DNA of 64,000 bases. Origin: Candidatus Margulisiibacteriota bacterium (GTDB lineage: Bacteria > Margulisbacteria > Riflemargulisbacteria > GWF2-35-9). The notes under the pieces were generated by a model that worked only from the letters and a program-made list of their open reading frames with translations, made no database searches and was not told the origin of the DNA. The position numbers and the translations under genes were made by a program. Shown here one piece after another: positions 45,039 through 55,100 of this stretch (position 1 is its first letter; the number at the start of each line of letters is the position of its first letter). The stretch spans positions 1-64,000 of the forward strand of contig JAQURL010000005.1 in assembly GCA_028715625.1 (NCBI GenBank). Reading direction: 5' to 3'.

Positions 45039-45127
45039 ATACCCTGTTTTAGAGAACATTAAACATTGGGGCAAAGTTTTTCGAGAAATAAAATAATAAG
45101 CCCGAATATATTGTAAAGGAGACAAAA

Positions 45128-46315
45128 ATGAGCAAAAGAATAATGCTGGATAAAGATACCTTCCTGTTTACGTCAGAAAGTGTGTCCGAAGGACATCCTG
45201 ATAAAATGGCAGACCAGATTAGCGATGCAATATTGGATGCGCATCTCAAGGAAGACCCGGATTCGCGTGTAGCCTGCGAGACAATGGTTAAAACAGGTTT
45301 GGTTATCGTATCAGGAGAGATTACATCCAAAGCCACTGTGAATTATGAAGCAATCGCCAGGGATGTAGTTAAACAAATCGGCTACGCTCATACTGATGAC
45401 GGTTTTGATTATGAAACTTGCGGAGTGATAACAGCTATAGGCAAACAATCCCAGGATATTTCTCAGGGTGTTACCGAAGGTGTGGGTTTATTTAAAGAAC
45501 AGGGCGCAGGAGACCAGGGGATAATGTTCGGTTACGCTACCAACGAGAATAAAGAATATATGCCATTACCGATAATGCTGGCTCATCAGTTGCTGGAAAA
45601 GCTGACAGAACTCAGAAAAAGCGGAGCGTTGCCATATGTTAAGCCGGATAGTAAATCACAGGTAACTGTGGCTTACAAGAACAACAAACCGGAATATATT
45701 TATTCTATAGTTATTTCTACCCAGCATAGTGAGGACGTTGAACATAAAACTATTCGTAAAGACATGATCGAAAAGGTTATCAAAGAAGTAATCCCCGCTA
45801 ATCTGCTGAATAAACTGGAAGATGACAGGGTTTATATTAATCCTACGGGACGTTTCGTTGTAGGCGGCCCTATGGGAGACTGCGGCCTGACCGGCAGAAA
45901 AATTATTGTGGACAGTTACGGTGGCATGAGCCGTCATGGCGGCGGTGCTTTTAGCGGCAAAGACCCATCCAAGGTAGACCGTTCTGCAGCGTATGCAGCC
46001 AGATATATCGCTAAGAATATTGTGGCAGCTGGACTTGCGGACAGATGTGAAGTACAACTGGCTTACGCTATCGGTGTAGCAGAGCCGATTTCTATTTTTC
46101 TGGAAACTTTCGGAACAGAGAAAGTGGATAAGGAAAAAATTGTTGATATAATTTATAAATATTTTCCTATTAAACCAAAAGATATAATCGACAGCCTGAA
46201 ACTCAAGCAACCAATTTACCAAAAGACAGCATCATATGGCCATTTTGGTAGGGATATCTTCCCTTGGGAACAACTGGACAAAGTTGATATTCTCAAAAAA
46301 GAGGCATTAAAATAA
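45128..46315 (+). CDS. metK: S-adenosylmethionine synthetase
   Basis: A 395-residue enzyme of normal length that makes S-adenosylmethionine from methionine and ATP. Signature segments are '[21 protein letters not shown]' near the N-terminus (His of the ATP site), '[12 protein letters not shown]', the P-loop-like '[19 protein letters not shown]' and '[15 protein letters not shown]'. A good ribosome-binding site, AAAGGAG, precedes the ATG. It heads a tight plus-strand run with rimO, pgsA, pncC, recA, rny and ymdB. SAM is also the methyl donor for CheR and a cofactor of RimO, but the grouping may be accidental. The end of metK overlaps the inferred rimO start. Confidence 0.97.
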   Translation: MSKRIMLDKDTFLFTSESVSEGHPDKMADQISDAILDAHLKEDPDSRVACETMVKTGLVIVSGEITSKATVNYEAIARDVVKQIGYAHTDDGFDYETCGVITAIGKQSQDISQGVTEGVGLFKEQGAGDQGIMFGYATNENKEYMPLPIMLAHQLLEKLTELRKSGALPYVKPDSKSQVTVAYKNNKPEYIYSIVISTQHSEDVEHKTIRKDMIEKVIKEVIPANLLNKLEDDRVYINPTGRFVVGGPMGDCGLTGRKIIVDSYGGMSRHGGGAFSGKDPSKVDRSAAYAARYIAKNIVAAGLADRCEVQLAYAIGVAEPISIFLETFGTEKVDKEKIVDIIYKYFPIKPKDIIDSLKLKQPIYQKTASYGHFGRDIFPWEQLDKVDILKKEALK

Positions 46316-47604
46316 ATATCGGATTTATTAGTCTGGGTTGTCCTAAAAACCTGGTAGATACCGAAACAATGATGGGGCAAGTCGCTAAGCAGCACAAGCT
46401 GGTCACAGATATGGACAAAGCGGATGTGATGGTGCTGAACTCCTGCTGTTTTATACAGGATGCGGAACAGGAAACCATCGATACCCTATTGGAACTTAAA
46501 CAGTGGAAGAAAACTTCTAAACGCAAGATTATCCTGGCCGGATGTTATGTAGAAATCCAGAAGGACAAGTTGCTCAAGCAATATCCTTTTATTGATGGGA
46601 TTATTAATACGGGCGCAGTATCGCGGATAAATGAAGTTTTAGAACAGATTTCCAAATTTGACGGAGCTATAACGATTTACGCCAATCATATTCATAATTT
46701 TTTAGGAGAAGAGCAAAGAATACTCTCCACACCTCCTCATTACGCTTATTTAAAAATAGGTGAAGGCTGCAATAACAGCTGCGCTTATTGCCGCATTCCT
46801 TCTATCAGAGGTTCGGCTTTGTTCAGACCGATAAAACAGATAATCGAAGAGGCAGAGAAGCTGGCTGATAGCGGTGTGAAAGAAATTATTGTTGTAAGCC
46901 AGGACAGCACCATGTACAACTATGACGGATACAGTTTCAGCGGTCTTTTACGAGCACTGGACAGAATAGATAAACTTGCCTGGATTAGGATTATGTACTG
47001 TTATCCTGATAAAATATCCGATGATCTAATTCGTACCATAAAAGCATCGAAAAAAATTGTTAGATATATTGACATGCCAATTCAACATATAAATGATAAA
47101 ATATTAAATAAAATGAATAGAATGAGTCAAAGGAAGAGTATTACGAACAGAATCGATACATTGCGTGAAGAAATAACTGACATTAAACTGCGTTCCACAG
47201 TAATGGTCGGTTACCCCGGAGAAGATGATAATGATTTCGGGGAACTATATGACTATATCGAAGAGACTCAGTTCGATCATTTGGGTGTTTTTGCTTATTC
47301 TCAGGAACCGGGTACATTTTCATTTAACATGAGGGGACAAGTTGATGAACATGTCAAACAAAAAAGGCTTGATGCCATTATGAACCTGCAAAAAGGGATA
47401 AGTAAAAAACTGAATAAAAAATACATAGGGCAGGAAATGGATGTGCTAATCGATAATAGTGAAGGTGGACGAAGATATTTTGACGCACCGGAAATAGACG
47501 GGTTTGTCTATGTGGCAAATCTTAAGAAACAAGATATCGGCCAGCTAAAAAAAGTCAAAATAAAAAAAGCCCTAGAGTATGATTTGATCGGCAGGACCAC
47601 TTGA
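46312..47604 (+). CDS. rimO: Ribosomal protein S12 methylthiotransferase RimO, inferred ATA start
   Basis: A radical-SAM enzyme that methylthiolates an Asp of ribosomal protein S12. The first ATG (46369) would remove the conserved N-terminus. The codons before it read '[16 protein letters not shown]', the invariant RimO start with its first cluster Cys. No ATG, GTG or TTG exists between that segment and the in-frame stop at 46285. The best start is ATA at 46312, seven bases after GAGG (46301-46304), overlapping the metK stop as ATAA and giving 430 residues, the normal size. An ATT at 46306 is an alternative. Other motifs: '[16 protein letters not shown]', 'LAGCYVE', the radical-SAM '[16 protein letters not shown]' (CxxxCxxC) and a C-terminal TRAM domain. 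The stop overlaps the pgsA TTG start (TTGA). Confidence 0.93.
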   Translation: MNIGFISLGCPKNLVDTETMMGQVAKQHKLVTDMDKADVMVLNSCCFIQDAEQETIDTLLELKQWKKTSKRKIILAGCYVEIQKDKLLKQYPFIDGIINTGAVSRINEVLEQISKFDGAITIYANHIHNFLGEEQRILSTPPHYAYLKIGEGCNNSCAYCRIPSIRGSALFRPIKQIIEEAEKLADSGVKEIIVVSQDSTMYNYDGYSFSGLLRALDRIDKLAWIRIMYCYPDKISDDLIRTIKASKKIVRYIDMPIQHINDKILNKMNRMSQRKSITNRIDTLREEITDIKLRSTVMVGYPGEDDNDFGELYDYIEETQFDHLGVFAYSQEPGTFSFNMRGQVDEHVKQKRLDAIMNLQKGISKKLNKKYIGQEMDVLIDNSEGGRRYFDAPEIDGFVYVANLKKQDIGQLKKVKIKKALEYDLIGRTT

Positions 47605-48122
47605 ATTTAGCCAATGGGCTGACGCTTTTAAGAATCTGTGCGATCCCCCTCCTTCTAGTCCTGTTGTCTGTTCCGCATGTTTCCGATACTCAGAAAATAA
47701 TCGATTTATTGGTTTTTCTGGCGATTACTTTTACAGACTATCTGGATGGATTTCTGGCCAGAAAGCTTAAGCAGGAAACTAATATGGGGCAACTTTTAGA
47801 CCCGCTCGCGGATAAAATGTTGGTATTTTCTTTATTGCTCTGGTTTATAGCCGCGCAAAAAATTGCCTATTACTGGGTAGCAATCCTGCTCTTCAGGGAA
47901 ATGGCTGTGCTGGGCTTAAGGTCTATTGCAGCTTTGCAAAAAGTTGTGATTAAAGCGGACCGACTGGGGAAAATAAAAACAGTCTGGCAATACGTAACAT
48001 TAGCCTGGTTGATACTGGAGCTACCTTTCGTTGATCTTTGGGTTATCGGTATGGTTATTATTACACTGATATCGGGATTTAATTATTTTTATGAGAACCG
48101 AGAGGTTTTAAAAAGTGGCTGA
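47601..48122 (+). CDS. pgsA: CDP-diacylglycerol-glycerol-3-phosphate 3-phosphatidyltransferase
   Basis: A 173-residue integral membrane enzyme making phosphatidylglycerol phosphate, the first step to phosphatidylglycerol. '[11 protein letters not shown]' is the usual N-terminus. The CDP-alcohol phosphotransferase signature D-x2-D-G-x2-A-R-x8-G-x3-D-x3-D is complete in 'DYLDGFLARKL...GQLLDPLADK'. Four or more hydrophobic helices follow. The start is TTG at 47601, overlapping the rimO stop by four bases and preceded by AGGA. Its end overlaps the next gene by eight bases. The order rimO-pgsA-cinA/pncC-recA is a well-known conserved neighbourhood. Confidence 0.93.
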   Translation: MNLANGLTLLRICAIPLLLVLLSVPHVSDTQKIIDLLVFLAITFTDYLDGFLARKLKQETNMGQLLDPLADKMLVFSLLLWFIAAQKIAYYWVAILLFREMAVLGLRSIAALQKVVIKADRLGKIKTVWQYVTLAWLILELPFVDLWVIGMVIITLISGFNYFYENREVLKSG

Positions 48123-48633
48123 TTTTAAGGATATTCTTATGCAGAAGGAAGTAAAAAATCTGGATGCAATTCCCTTTAAGGTCGCTGACCTGATAAAAGA
48201 AAAAAAATATCAGCTGGTTATTGCCGAATCTATTACGGGTGGGGATTTAAGTGCTAATATAGTTAGAGTGCCGGGTGCTTCTGATTTTTTTGTCGGAGGC
48301 ATTGTGGCTTACAGCAATTTGATAAAAGTGCGTGAATGTTTGGTAAATCCCCAGACAATCCAGCGTTATGGGGCTGTAAGTGCGCAGGTTACCATGGAAA
48401 TGGCCAAAGGAGTGCAGCATAAATATCAAACGCAGATTGCGTTGGCCACTACCGGATTTGCCGGACCCAAACGGGAAATGGAAAAAGTGGGTTTGGTTTA
48501 CATAACGTTGCTTATTGAGCAACAGGAATATAGCAAGAATTTTATATTTAGCGGAGAAAGAACAGATATTATTAAACAAACATCTTTTGCTGCCCTGGAG
48601 TTACTAAGATATTATCTGGAAAATTTTAAATAA
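48115..48633 (+). CDS. pncC: CinA C-terminal-domain protein (PncC-type nicotinamide-nucleotide amidase)
   Basis: A 172-residue stand-alone CinA C-terminal domain, the part with nicotinamide mononucleotide deamidase activity in the pyridine nucleotide cycle. It lacks the N-terminal molybdopterin-binding-like domain of full CinA. The motifs are 'LVIAESITGGDLSANIVRVPGASDFFVGGIVAYSN', split over residues ~37-75, and 'TTGFAGPKREMEKVGLVYITL'. Two differences from the usual family sequence are visible: AESCTGG reads AESITGG, and the Gly pair after AGP is replaced by charged residues. The catalytic Ser is kept, but activity is less certain. The start is GTG at 48115, overlapping pgsA. recA follows after 12 bases. 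Confidence 0.85.
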   Translation: MADFKDILMQKEVKNLDAIPFKVADLIKEKKYQLVIAESITGGDLSANIVRVPGASDFFVGGIVAYSNLIKVRECLVNPQTIQRYGAVSAQVTMEMAKGVQHKYQTQIALATTGFAGPKREMEKVGLVYITLLIEQQEYSKNFIFSGERTDIIKQTSFAALELLRYYLENFK

Positions 48634-48645
48634 GGAGGTTTTTTT

Positions 48646-49644
48646 ATGGCTGAGAATGATTTAAGTAAAGCAGTGGATATAGCAATGCATCAGATTGAAA
48701 AAAATTTTGGCAAGGGTGCGATAATGAAGCTGGGTGATGTGAAAAAACTGGCAATGGATTATATTCCTACCGGTTCTCTCAGGCTGGACGCGGCTTTGGG
48801 TGTTGGAGGACTGCCTAAAGGTCGTGTGGTAGAAGTTTTTGGGCCGGAAAGTTCAGGTAAAACCACAGTTTCCTTGCACATAATTGCAGAAGCTCAAAAG
48901 CGCGGAGGTATTTGTGCTTTTATTGACGCGGAACATGCGCTGGATCCCACATACGCAAAAAATATCGGAGTAAATACCAAGGAACTTCTAATTTCCCAAC
49001 CGGACTATGGTGAACAGGCTTTGGAAATCGCTGAAACACTGGTGAAGAGCGGGGCTGTGGAAGTAATTGTTGTAGATTCCGTAGCAGCGCTGGTACCCAA
49101 GGCGGAACTGGATGGAGAAATGGGGGATTCCCATATAGGACTACAAGCCAGGTTGATGTCGCAGGCGTTGCGCAAACTGACCGCGTCAGTTAGCAAATCA
49201 TCAACTATTGTTATATTTGTTAATCAGTTACGTGAAAAAGTCGGTATTATGTTCGGTAATCCGGAAGTTACACCCGGCGGCAAGGCTTTGAAATTTTATT
49301 CATCGATAAGGCTGGATGTAAGAAAAAGAGACAGTATTAAAAAGGGTGAGGATGTTATCGGAACACTCACAAAAATAAAAGTTGTAAAAAATAAAGTAGC
49401 CATTCCTTTCAAAGAAGCTACGGTAGAAATTATTTACGGGAAAGGAATTTCTAAAACAGCAGAAATACTGGATATAGCTGTTGAAAATAATCTCATAGAA
49501 AAGTATGGGTCCTGGTATAGTTACAATAATGAAAAAATAGGGCAGGGCAAGGATAACGCTCAACTATACCTCGAAAATAATCCCGAGATTATGGCAACTC
49601 TGGAAAAAAAGATTAGGGAGATTTTAGGTATACCAGTTAAGTAA
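48646..49644 (+). CDS. recA: Recombinase RecA
   Basis: A 332-residue RecA, somewhat short at the C-terminus, where the acidic tail seen in E. coli is missing. Walker A 'GPESSGKTT', Walker B region '[12 protein letters not shown]', '[18 protein letters not shown]' and '[12 protein letters not shown]' (loops L1/L2 region) are all present. It promotes homologous strand exchange and the SOS response. The ATG has a strong AAGGAGG. I see no LexA-type operator directly upstream, and since the gene is within a tight operon any control would be from an upstream promoter. Confidence 0.98.
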   Translation: MAENDLSKAVDIAMHQIEKNFGKGAIMKLGDVKKLAMDYIPTGSLRLDAALGVGGLPKGRVVEVFGPESSGKTTVSLHIIAEAQKRGGICAFIDAEHALDPTYAKNIGVNTKELLISQPDYGEQALEIAETLVKSGAVEVIVVDSVAALVPKAELDGEMGDSHIGLQARLMSQALRKLTASVSKSSTIVIFVNQLREKVGIMFGNPEVTPGGKALKFYSSIRLDVRKRDSIKKGEDVIGTLTKIKVVKNKVAIPFKEATVEIIYGKGISKTAEILDIAVENNLIEKYGSWYSYNNEKIGQGKDNAQLYLENNPEIMATLEKKIREILGIPVK

Positions 49645-49672
49645 TGTAAATTTAATTTAAAGGAGGTTCAAG

Positions 49673-51208
49673 ATGATGATAATTACCATCGTAGTATTTG
49701 TAGTATTATTCGCAGGATTAAGTTATTGGTTATTTGTTCAGAATAATATCATTCAGAAAAAAGAAAAAGAAGTGGAAGCCAGGACCGCTAAACTGGTAAA
49801 GGAAGCAGAAAGAGCTGCAGAGGATATAAGGCGCGAAGCATTAATTCAGTCCAAAGAAGAAATGCTCAAAATCAGAAATGAAGCCGAGAATGAGTTAAAG
49901 GAAAGAAGAGAAAAACAGTTGCTTCAGGAAAACCGTCTTATTCAGAAAGAAGAACATCTGGATGTACGCGAGGCCCATCTGGAAACCAAAGAAGGTGAAT
50001 TGCAGAAAAAGACCGCTTCCGTAGAAAAACAGCAACAGGATATTGAGGTTGTTTATCAGAAGCAGATTGAAATACTGGAGAAGGTTGCTCAGCTTGGCCG
50101 TGAAGACGCAAAAAAGATGCTGCTGGAACATCTGGACAGAGAAGTGAAATTTGAAGCTGCCAAGATTATTAAGGAAACAGAGGAACTGGCGCAAAAAACT
50201 TCGGTAAGAAAAGCCAGAGAAATTATAGCTACTGCCATCCAACGTTGTGCTGTAGACAATGTTGTGGAAATCACAACTTCCGTTGTGGCATTACCGAACG
50301 ATGAAATGAAGGGCCGCTTGATAGGTCGTGAAGGACGAAATATTCGTGCTTTTGAAACTTTAACAGGTATAGACCTGATTATTGATGATACTCCGGAAAC
50401 TGTTGTGTTATCGGGTTTTGACCCCATACGCAGGGAGATCGCCAAATTAACTCTGGAGAAATTGATACAGGATGGCAGGATCCACCCGACAAGAATTGAA
50501 GATATCTATAATCAGGCCAAGAAGGATCTGGAAGCCATTATCATGGACATTGGAGAAAGATCCGCCCTGGAAGCAGATGTACAGAACCTGTCACAAAATA
50601 TTATTTATTTGCTGGGCAGGTTGCATTACCGCACTAGTTACGGTCAGAATGTTTTACAGCACAGTATAGAAGTTGCGCATATAGCTTCACTTATGGCTCA
50701 GGAACTGAATGTAAACGTTAGGCTGGCCAGAAGAGCCGGTTTACTGCATGACATCGGCAAGGCGATAGACTTCGAACGTGAAGGTACCCATGCTCAGTTG
50801 GGAGCAGACTTCGCTGTGAAAAATGGAGAAAACGAAGAAGTAATTCACGCCATTCTGGCCCACCACGAAGAAACAAAACCGCAGACTATTGAAGCAATCC
50901 TGGTCGCGGCTGCTGATGCCATATCTGCTTCCAGACCGGGTGCCAGAAGAGAGTCTATAGAAGCTTATATTAAGCGTCTGGAAACTTTGGAAAACCTGGC
51001 AATTTCCTTCTCCGGCGTAGAAAAAGCTTTTGCTATTCAATCAGGCAGAGAAATCAGGGTCATGGTAAAACCGGATATTATTAACGACAAGCTGGCTTCC
51101 AAGCTGGCCCGTGATATTGTTAAAAAGATTGAAAGTGAACTGGAATATCCAGGGACAATAAAAGTTACGGTAATCAGAGAAACCAGGGTACAGGAAGTCG
51201 CTAAATAA
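49673..51208 (+). CDS. rny: Ribonuclease Y
   Basis: A 511-residue membrane-anchored endoribonuclease that initiates mRNA decay. Residues ~2-25 are the N-terminal transmembrane anchor, and ~30-175 are coiled coil. Then comes a KH domain with 'GRLIGREGRNIRAFETLTGIDL' split around residues 213-235, and an HD domain with 'HSIEVAHIASLMA', 'LLHDIGKA' and 'ILAHHEE', which carries the metal ligands. AGGAGG at 49661-49666 is six bases before the ATG at 49673; a second ATG follows immediately. The recA-rny-ymdB order is as in Bacillus-type genomes. Its TAA is directly followed by the ATG of the next gene. Confidence 0.97.
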   Translation: MMIITIVVFVVLFAGLSYWLFVQNNIIQKKEKEVEARTAKLVKEAERAAEDIRREALIQSKEEMLKIRNEAENELKERREKQLLQENRLIQKEEHLDVREAHLETKEGELQKKTASVEKQQQDIEVVYQKQIEILEKVAQLGREDAKKMLLEHLDREVKFEAAKIIKETEELAQKTSVRKAREIIATAIQRCAVDNVVEITTSVVALPNDEMKGRLIGREGRNIRAFETLTGIDLIIDDTPETVVLSGFDPIRREIAKLTLEKLIQDGRIHPTRIEDIYNQAKKDLEAIIMDIGERSALEADVQNLSQNIIYLLGRLHYRTSYGQNVLQHSIEVAHIASLMAQELNVNVRLARRAGLLHDIGKAIDFEREGTHAQLGADFAVKNGENEEVIHAILAHHEETKPQTIEAILVAAADAISASRPGARRESIEAYIKRLETLENLAISFSGVEKAFAIQSGREIRVMVKPDIINDKLASKLARDIVKKIESELEYPGTIKVTVIRETRVQEVAK

Positions 51209-52000
51209 ATGATTAAGGTTCTGTTTTTTGGCGATATTGTAGGCAAAATAGGGCGGGATATGTTTTTCGCCCAATTGCCGGAATTGAAAAAAAAGTTTAA
51301 ACCTGACCTGGTTATCATTAATGGAGAAAACTCAGCTAACGGCAAGGGCATTACCTCCAAGATTTATCATAGTTATTTACAGGCCGGAGTTGATTGTGTA
51401 ACTTCCGGTAATCATATATTTGATAATAAGGAGATATTGCCTCTGATTGATGAGTATGAAGCACTTATCCGTCCGGCAAATTATCCGGTAAGCGTTCCTG
51501 GGAACGTGGTTTATAAAAAAGTAATAAAAGGTACAAAGATTGCTGTTGTAAATTTTTTGGGCCAGGTTTTTATGCCTCCGGTTGATAATCCTTTCCATGT
51601 TTTTGAGTCCATGCTAAATACTGTCTTAAAAGACAGTTCGTTAATTATCGCCGATATACATGCTGAAGCTACTTCTGAAAAAATGGCCTTTGCTTACAAT
51701 TATACCGGGAAATTATCGGCAGTTTGCGGAACACACACACATATCCAGACCTCTGACGCGCAAATACTGGGTGAACATACGGCGTATATAACAGACCTGG
51801 GGATGATAGGCGCTAAACACTCAATCCTGGGTATGGCTCCGGAATCCATAATTAACCGTTTTATTACTTATATGCCGGAGAGGATTGCTCCACCAGAAAC
51901 TGATGAAGAAGTTGTTATGGATTATGTGTTTATGGAGTTCGACACTTCAGGCAAGGCCTGCAATATAGAATCATTTCATAATATACTGGAAGTGGAATAA
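51209..52000 (+). CDS. ymdB: YmdB-family metallophosphoesterase
   Basis: A 263-residue protein of the YmdB (TIGR00282) family, phosphodiesterases that hydrolyse 2',3'-cyclic nucleotides and influence RNase Y and biofilm/motility decisions in Bacillus. 'FFGDIVGKIGRD', 'NGENSANGKGI', 'TSGNHIFDN', 'DIHAEATSEK' and 'CGTHTHIQTSD' supply the Asp, Glu, Asn and His metal ligands in the expected order. The start codon touches the rny stop codon (TAAATG), so translation is coupled. This is the last gene of the metK-ymdB run; a long inverted repeat starts at its stop. Confidence 0.95.
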   Translation: MIKVLFFGDIVGKIGRDMFFAQLPELKKKFKPDLVIINGENSANGKGITSKIYHSYLQAGVDCVTSGNHIFDNKEILPLIDEYEALIRPANYPVSVPGNVVYKKVIKGTKIAVVNFLGQVFMPPVDNPFHVFESMLNTVLKDSSLIIADIHAEATSEKMAFAYNYTGKLSAVCGTHTHIQTSDAQILGEHTAYITDLGMIGAKHSILGMAPESIINRFITYMPERIAPPETDEEVVMDYVFMEFDTSGKACNIESFHNILEVE

Positions 52001-52132
52001 ATTATACTCTTAGCAAAATGGTTTTCGGCATTGTTGCCTGCGTCGTTCGCAGCTCAATGTACCATTAAGTACACCTCCGCTGCTCGCTTCTTGGCGCCTC
52101 GTCGAAATTCCATTTTGCGTCGAGTATGATTT
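51999..52132. repeat. Long imperfect inverted repeat with nested hairpins
   Basis: The outer arms 51999-52021 and 52110-52132 match at 19 of 23 positions as an inverted repeat. Inside are three perfect small hairpins: GGCA/TGCC (52027-52038), CTGCG/CGCAG (52038-52052) and TGTAC/GTACA (52058-52073). The element starts at the ymdB stop and lies between convergent genes. It is more GC-rich than the flanking DNA. It could be an intergenic mobile repeat, a structured RNA in the ymdB 3' end, or a terminator, though it has no terminal T run. Only one copy is seen in this window. Confidence 0.7.
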
Positions 52133-52155
52133 CAAAAATATTAATAGATTTGGGT

Positions 52156-55100
52156 TTAGTTATAGATTTTATTAATTTCAACCTGATATTGTGCCTGTAA
52201 ATTTTCCAGTTGATTTTTGAAGTTACTCTGGATGTCTCCCAGTTTGTTCTCGAAAAGGTTTTGCTTGTTTTCAAAGACTTGTTGTTTTCTGGCCAGAAGC
52301 ACTTTATATTCCTTATCTTTGTTTTGCAAATGAGAATCAAAAGATTTTTTTATGGTAGCCAGTTGTTGAACATAAGTTTCCTTGATTTGATCTTTATCAG
52401 GCTCAAATACGACCTTTAATTTTTCAACATCTTTTTGACTTTGTTCTTTCATCGTTTGCAGATTTTTTTCATAGTCATTCTGAATAGCCAAATATTGTTC
52501 ACGGAGTTCGAAAATTTGTCCTTCAAAGTGTTTTTTCACCTGTTCCATTTTTTGAGTGTAAATGATTTTTTGCTTACTTAAGGAAATCAGCAATTTTCTT
52601 ACAGTATTATTATAATCATTCATAACAGCTTCTTTTTGAGTATTTAGCTGTACTATCTCTTGTTGGGTTTTATTCTTTATTATTTCAACATCAGCTAAGG
52701 ACATTTCTTTTAATTGGGCGATTTTCTCCAAATTTTCCATTTCTATTTTTTTTGCTTTCTCTTCAGCTTTTTCGATAATTTTTTTACTGTCAAATTCATT
52801 TTTTTCTTGAAGCTGAGCGATCTCTTCAAGCTTTTTTACACTTTTTGTTTCTATTTCTTTGGCTTTTTCTTCTGCTTTTTCTTCTAATTTTTGTTTCTTT
52901 TGCAGGGCTTCCTGTAGAATTTTGTCAGCCTCGAAGCGGGCTTTATTTTCTATGTTATTTTTTATAGCCGTAGAAGCTTCCTGAATTTTTTCAGCTTTGT
53001 TCTGAGCTTCCTCGATGAGAGCAAAAGCCTTTACATTGGATTTCTCCAGGATATTCTTTGCTTCAATCTCTGCTTTTGTAATTATTTCCGATGCTTCCTT
53101 TTCCATCTTAGACTTTTCCAGTTCATTTTCTTTCTCAGCATCTTTTATCATTTGTTTAGCCTGCTGCTTTGCCTGAGAAACCATACCGGTTGCATTGTCT
53201 TTAGCCTGATTAATAATTTGCTCCGATTGTTCGATGGCCATTTTTTTAAGCTGTTCAATTTCAGTTAAAGCTGATTGCTTTTGCTGGCGCAGGACTTCTT
53301 CTATTTCTTGTTTATGTTTTTTAGAATTTTTAATGATTGATTCAGCGTCTTTTTCAGCTTCTTTCAGATAATCCCTGGCAATATCTTTGGCATCCGAGGA
53401 AATTTTATCGGCTTCTACCCGGGTTTCATTTAAAATATTATTTGATTCCAGTTCAGCTTCATGAATTAGTGTTTGGGCTTTTGCTTTTATATGGTCAGCT
53501 TCCAGCCGTGCCGCGACAATCAGCTGGTCTGCAGTATTTGTAGAGATTTCTCTGATTTCTTCTATGTCTTTAAGTATAGATTCCTTAAGTTGCAGCAGTT
53601 CTTTTTCACCGTTTTTTCTATTAATTTCTGCGTTATCTATTATTTCATCAGCCTGTTTCTGTGCGTTTATTAAAATAACTTTTGACGTCCCGGCTGCTTC
53701 CAGCTTAATACGTTCAGCTTCACTGTTAGCAAAATCTATTGTTTGCTCGCATTCAGCCTGCATCTGCTGTACGTCTTTTCCCATCTCCATTTTCTTTTGT
53801 GTCGCTTCATTTATGATTTTATCTGCCTTGCGCTGGGATTCAGCTATATTTTTTTGAGTTTGTAATTCCGCTGATTTTTTTGTTTTTTCGGCAATAGAAA
53901 TTATCAGGCTTGCCTTTTGATGGGCATTAACCAGAAGCTGTTCAGCCTGGTCTTGAGCATTTTCCAGCAATTCTTTGGCTTTAATTTCAGCTTCCCGCAT
54001 TTTTTGATCAGTTTCTATCCGGAACTGCTCAGCTTGTTCAACGGTAATTTCAGCTTCTTTCTCATATTCTTTAACCGCGATTCTTGCTTTTTCCATTATG
54101 CGCTCAGCTTCCAGTTGAGCTTCATAAATTAATGCCGAAGAATTTTTGGTTGCGTCCGCCAGCATTCTTTCGGCATCGAGTGTTGCCTGTTTATTAATTT
54201 GTTCGGCATCATTTTTTAAGAACTGGGCATCGGATTCTGCTCCGGCTTTGAGTTGAATTGCGCTATTGTGTATATACTCTGCTTTTTTCTGAGCCAGTTC
54301 TACCAGTTCATTAGCCTGAATACCGGCGTTTTTCAGGATCCGGTCAGCTTCAAGGTTTGCTTCTGCGCTAACCTGTCTGGCGTCATCTTTCCATTTTTGT
54401 ACTTCCTGTTTATAATCTTCTTTCTGCTTCAAAGTTCTGTTTATAATGGCTTCAGCTTCATTCTGGGCATTGCTGATTATCACTGCGGATTTACCTTGGG
54501 CCACAGCCAAAATACTATCCGCTTCCGCTTTGGCACTATTAATAATTTGCTGGAACTCTTTTTGAAAATGTCTTTTGTTGGCTTCTGTCTGTTGCTTGAC
54601 CTTATTGGCATCTTCAAGAACAGACTTTGCGTCCTGTTTGGCTTTTGTCAGGATATTGTCGGCTTCCAGCAGTTTTTTGCTTACAACTTTTTCAACATCA
54701 AGTCGTGCTTGTTCGGCCTTCATGCTGATTAGCTGTACGTCTTTTTGCGCAGCCTGAATAATCTGATCTGCCTTGGCACAGGCATCGTCTACCATTTTGC
54801 CGGAACTCATATTGGCCTGTGCGCTGATTTGCATTGCTTCATCCTTCAGAAGCTGGGCGCTTCCCTCAGCTTCGGCCTTAACAAGATTGGCATTATCAAT
54901 TATGAAGTCAGCTTTTTTCGTGGCAGTTTCCAGAATTTCCTTAGCTTTGTCCTCAGCTTCTTTTTGAGCGGTTTTAATAATATTTTTCGATTCTTGTTTT
55001 AATTCCTGAAGTTCTGCCTTTAACTGGTTTTTTTGCAGTTCGGCTTTATCAATAATATTCTGTGCGTCAGTTTTAGCTGATCCCAGAATGTTTTCAGCCT

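Noticed and set aside
44952-45127. SAM riboswitch in the metK leader
   Set aside because: I looked for the conserved core of SAM-I and shorter SAM classes and saw neither it nor a terminator hairpin.
45656-46222. 188-codon minus-strand frame opposite metK
   Set aside because: Fully antisense to strongly conserved metK sequence, with Cys/Tyr/Phe-rich composition typical of a shadow frame.
46369-47604. rimO starting at the first ATG
   Set aside because: It would delete the invariant 'LGCPKNLVD' segment with an iron-sulfur Cys that is encoded intact just upstream.
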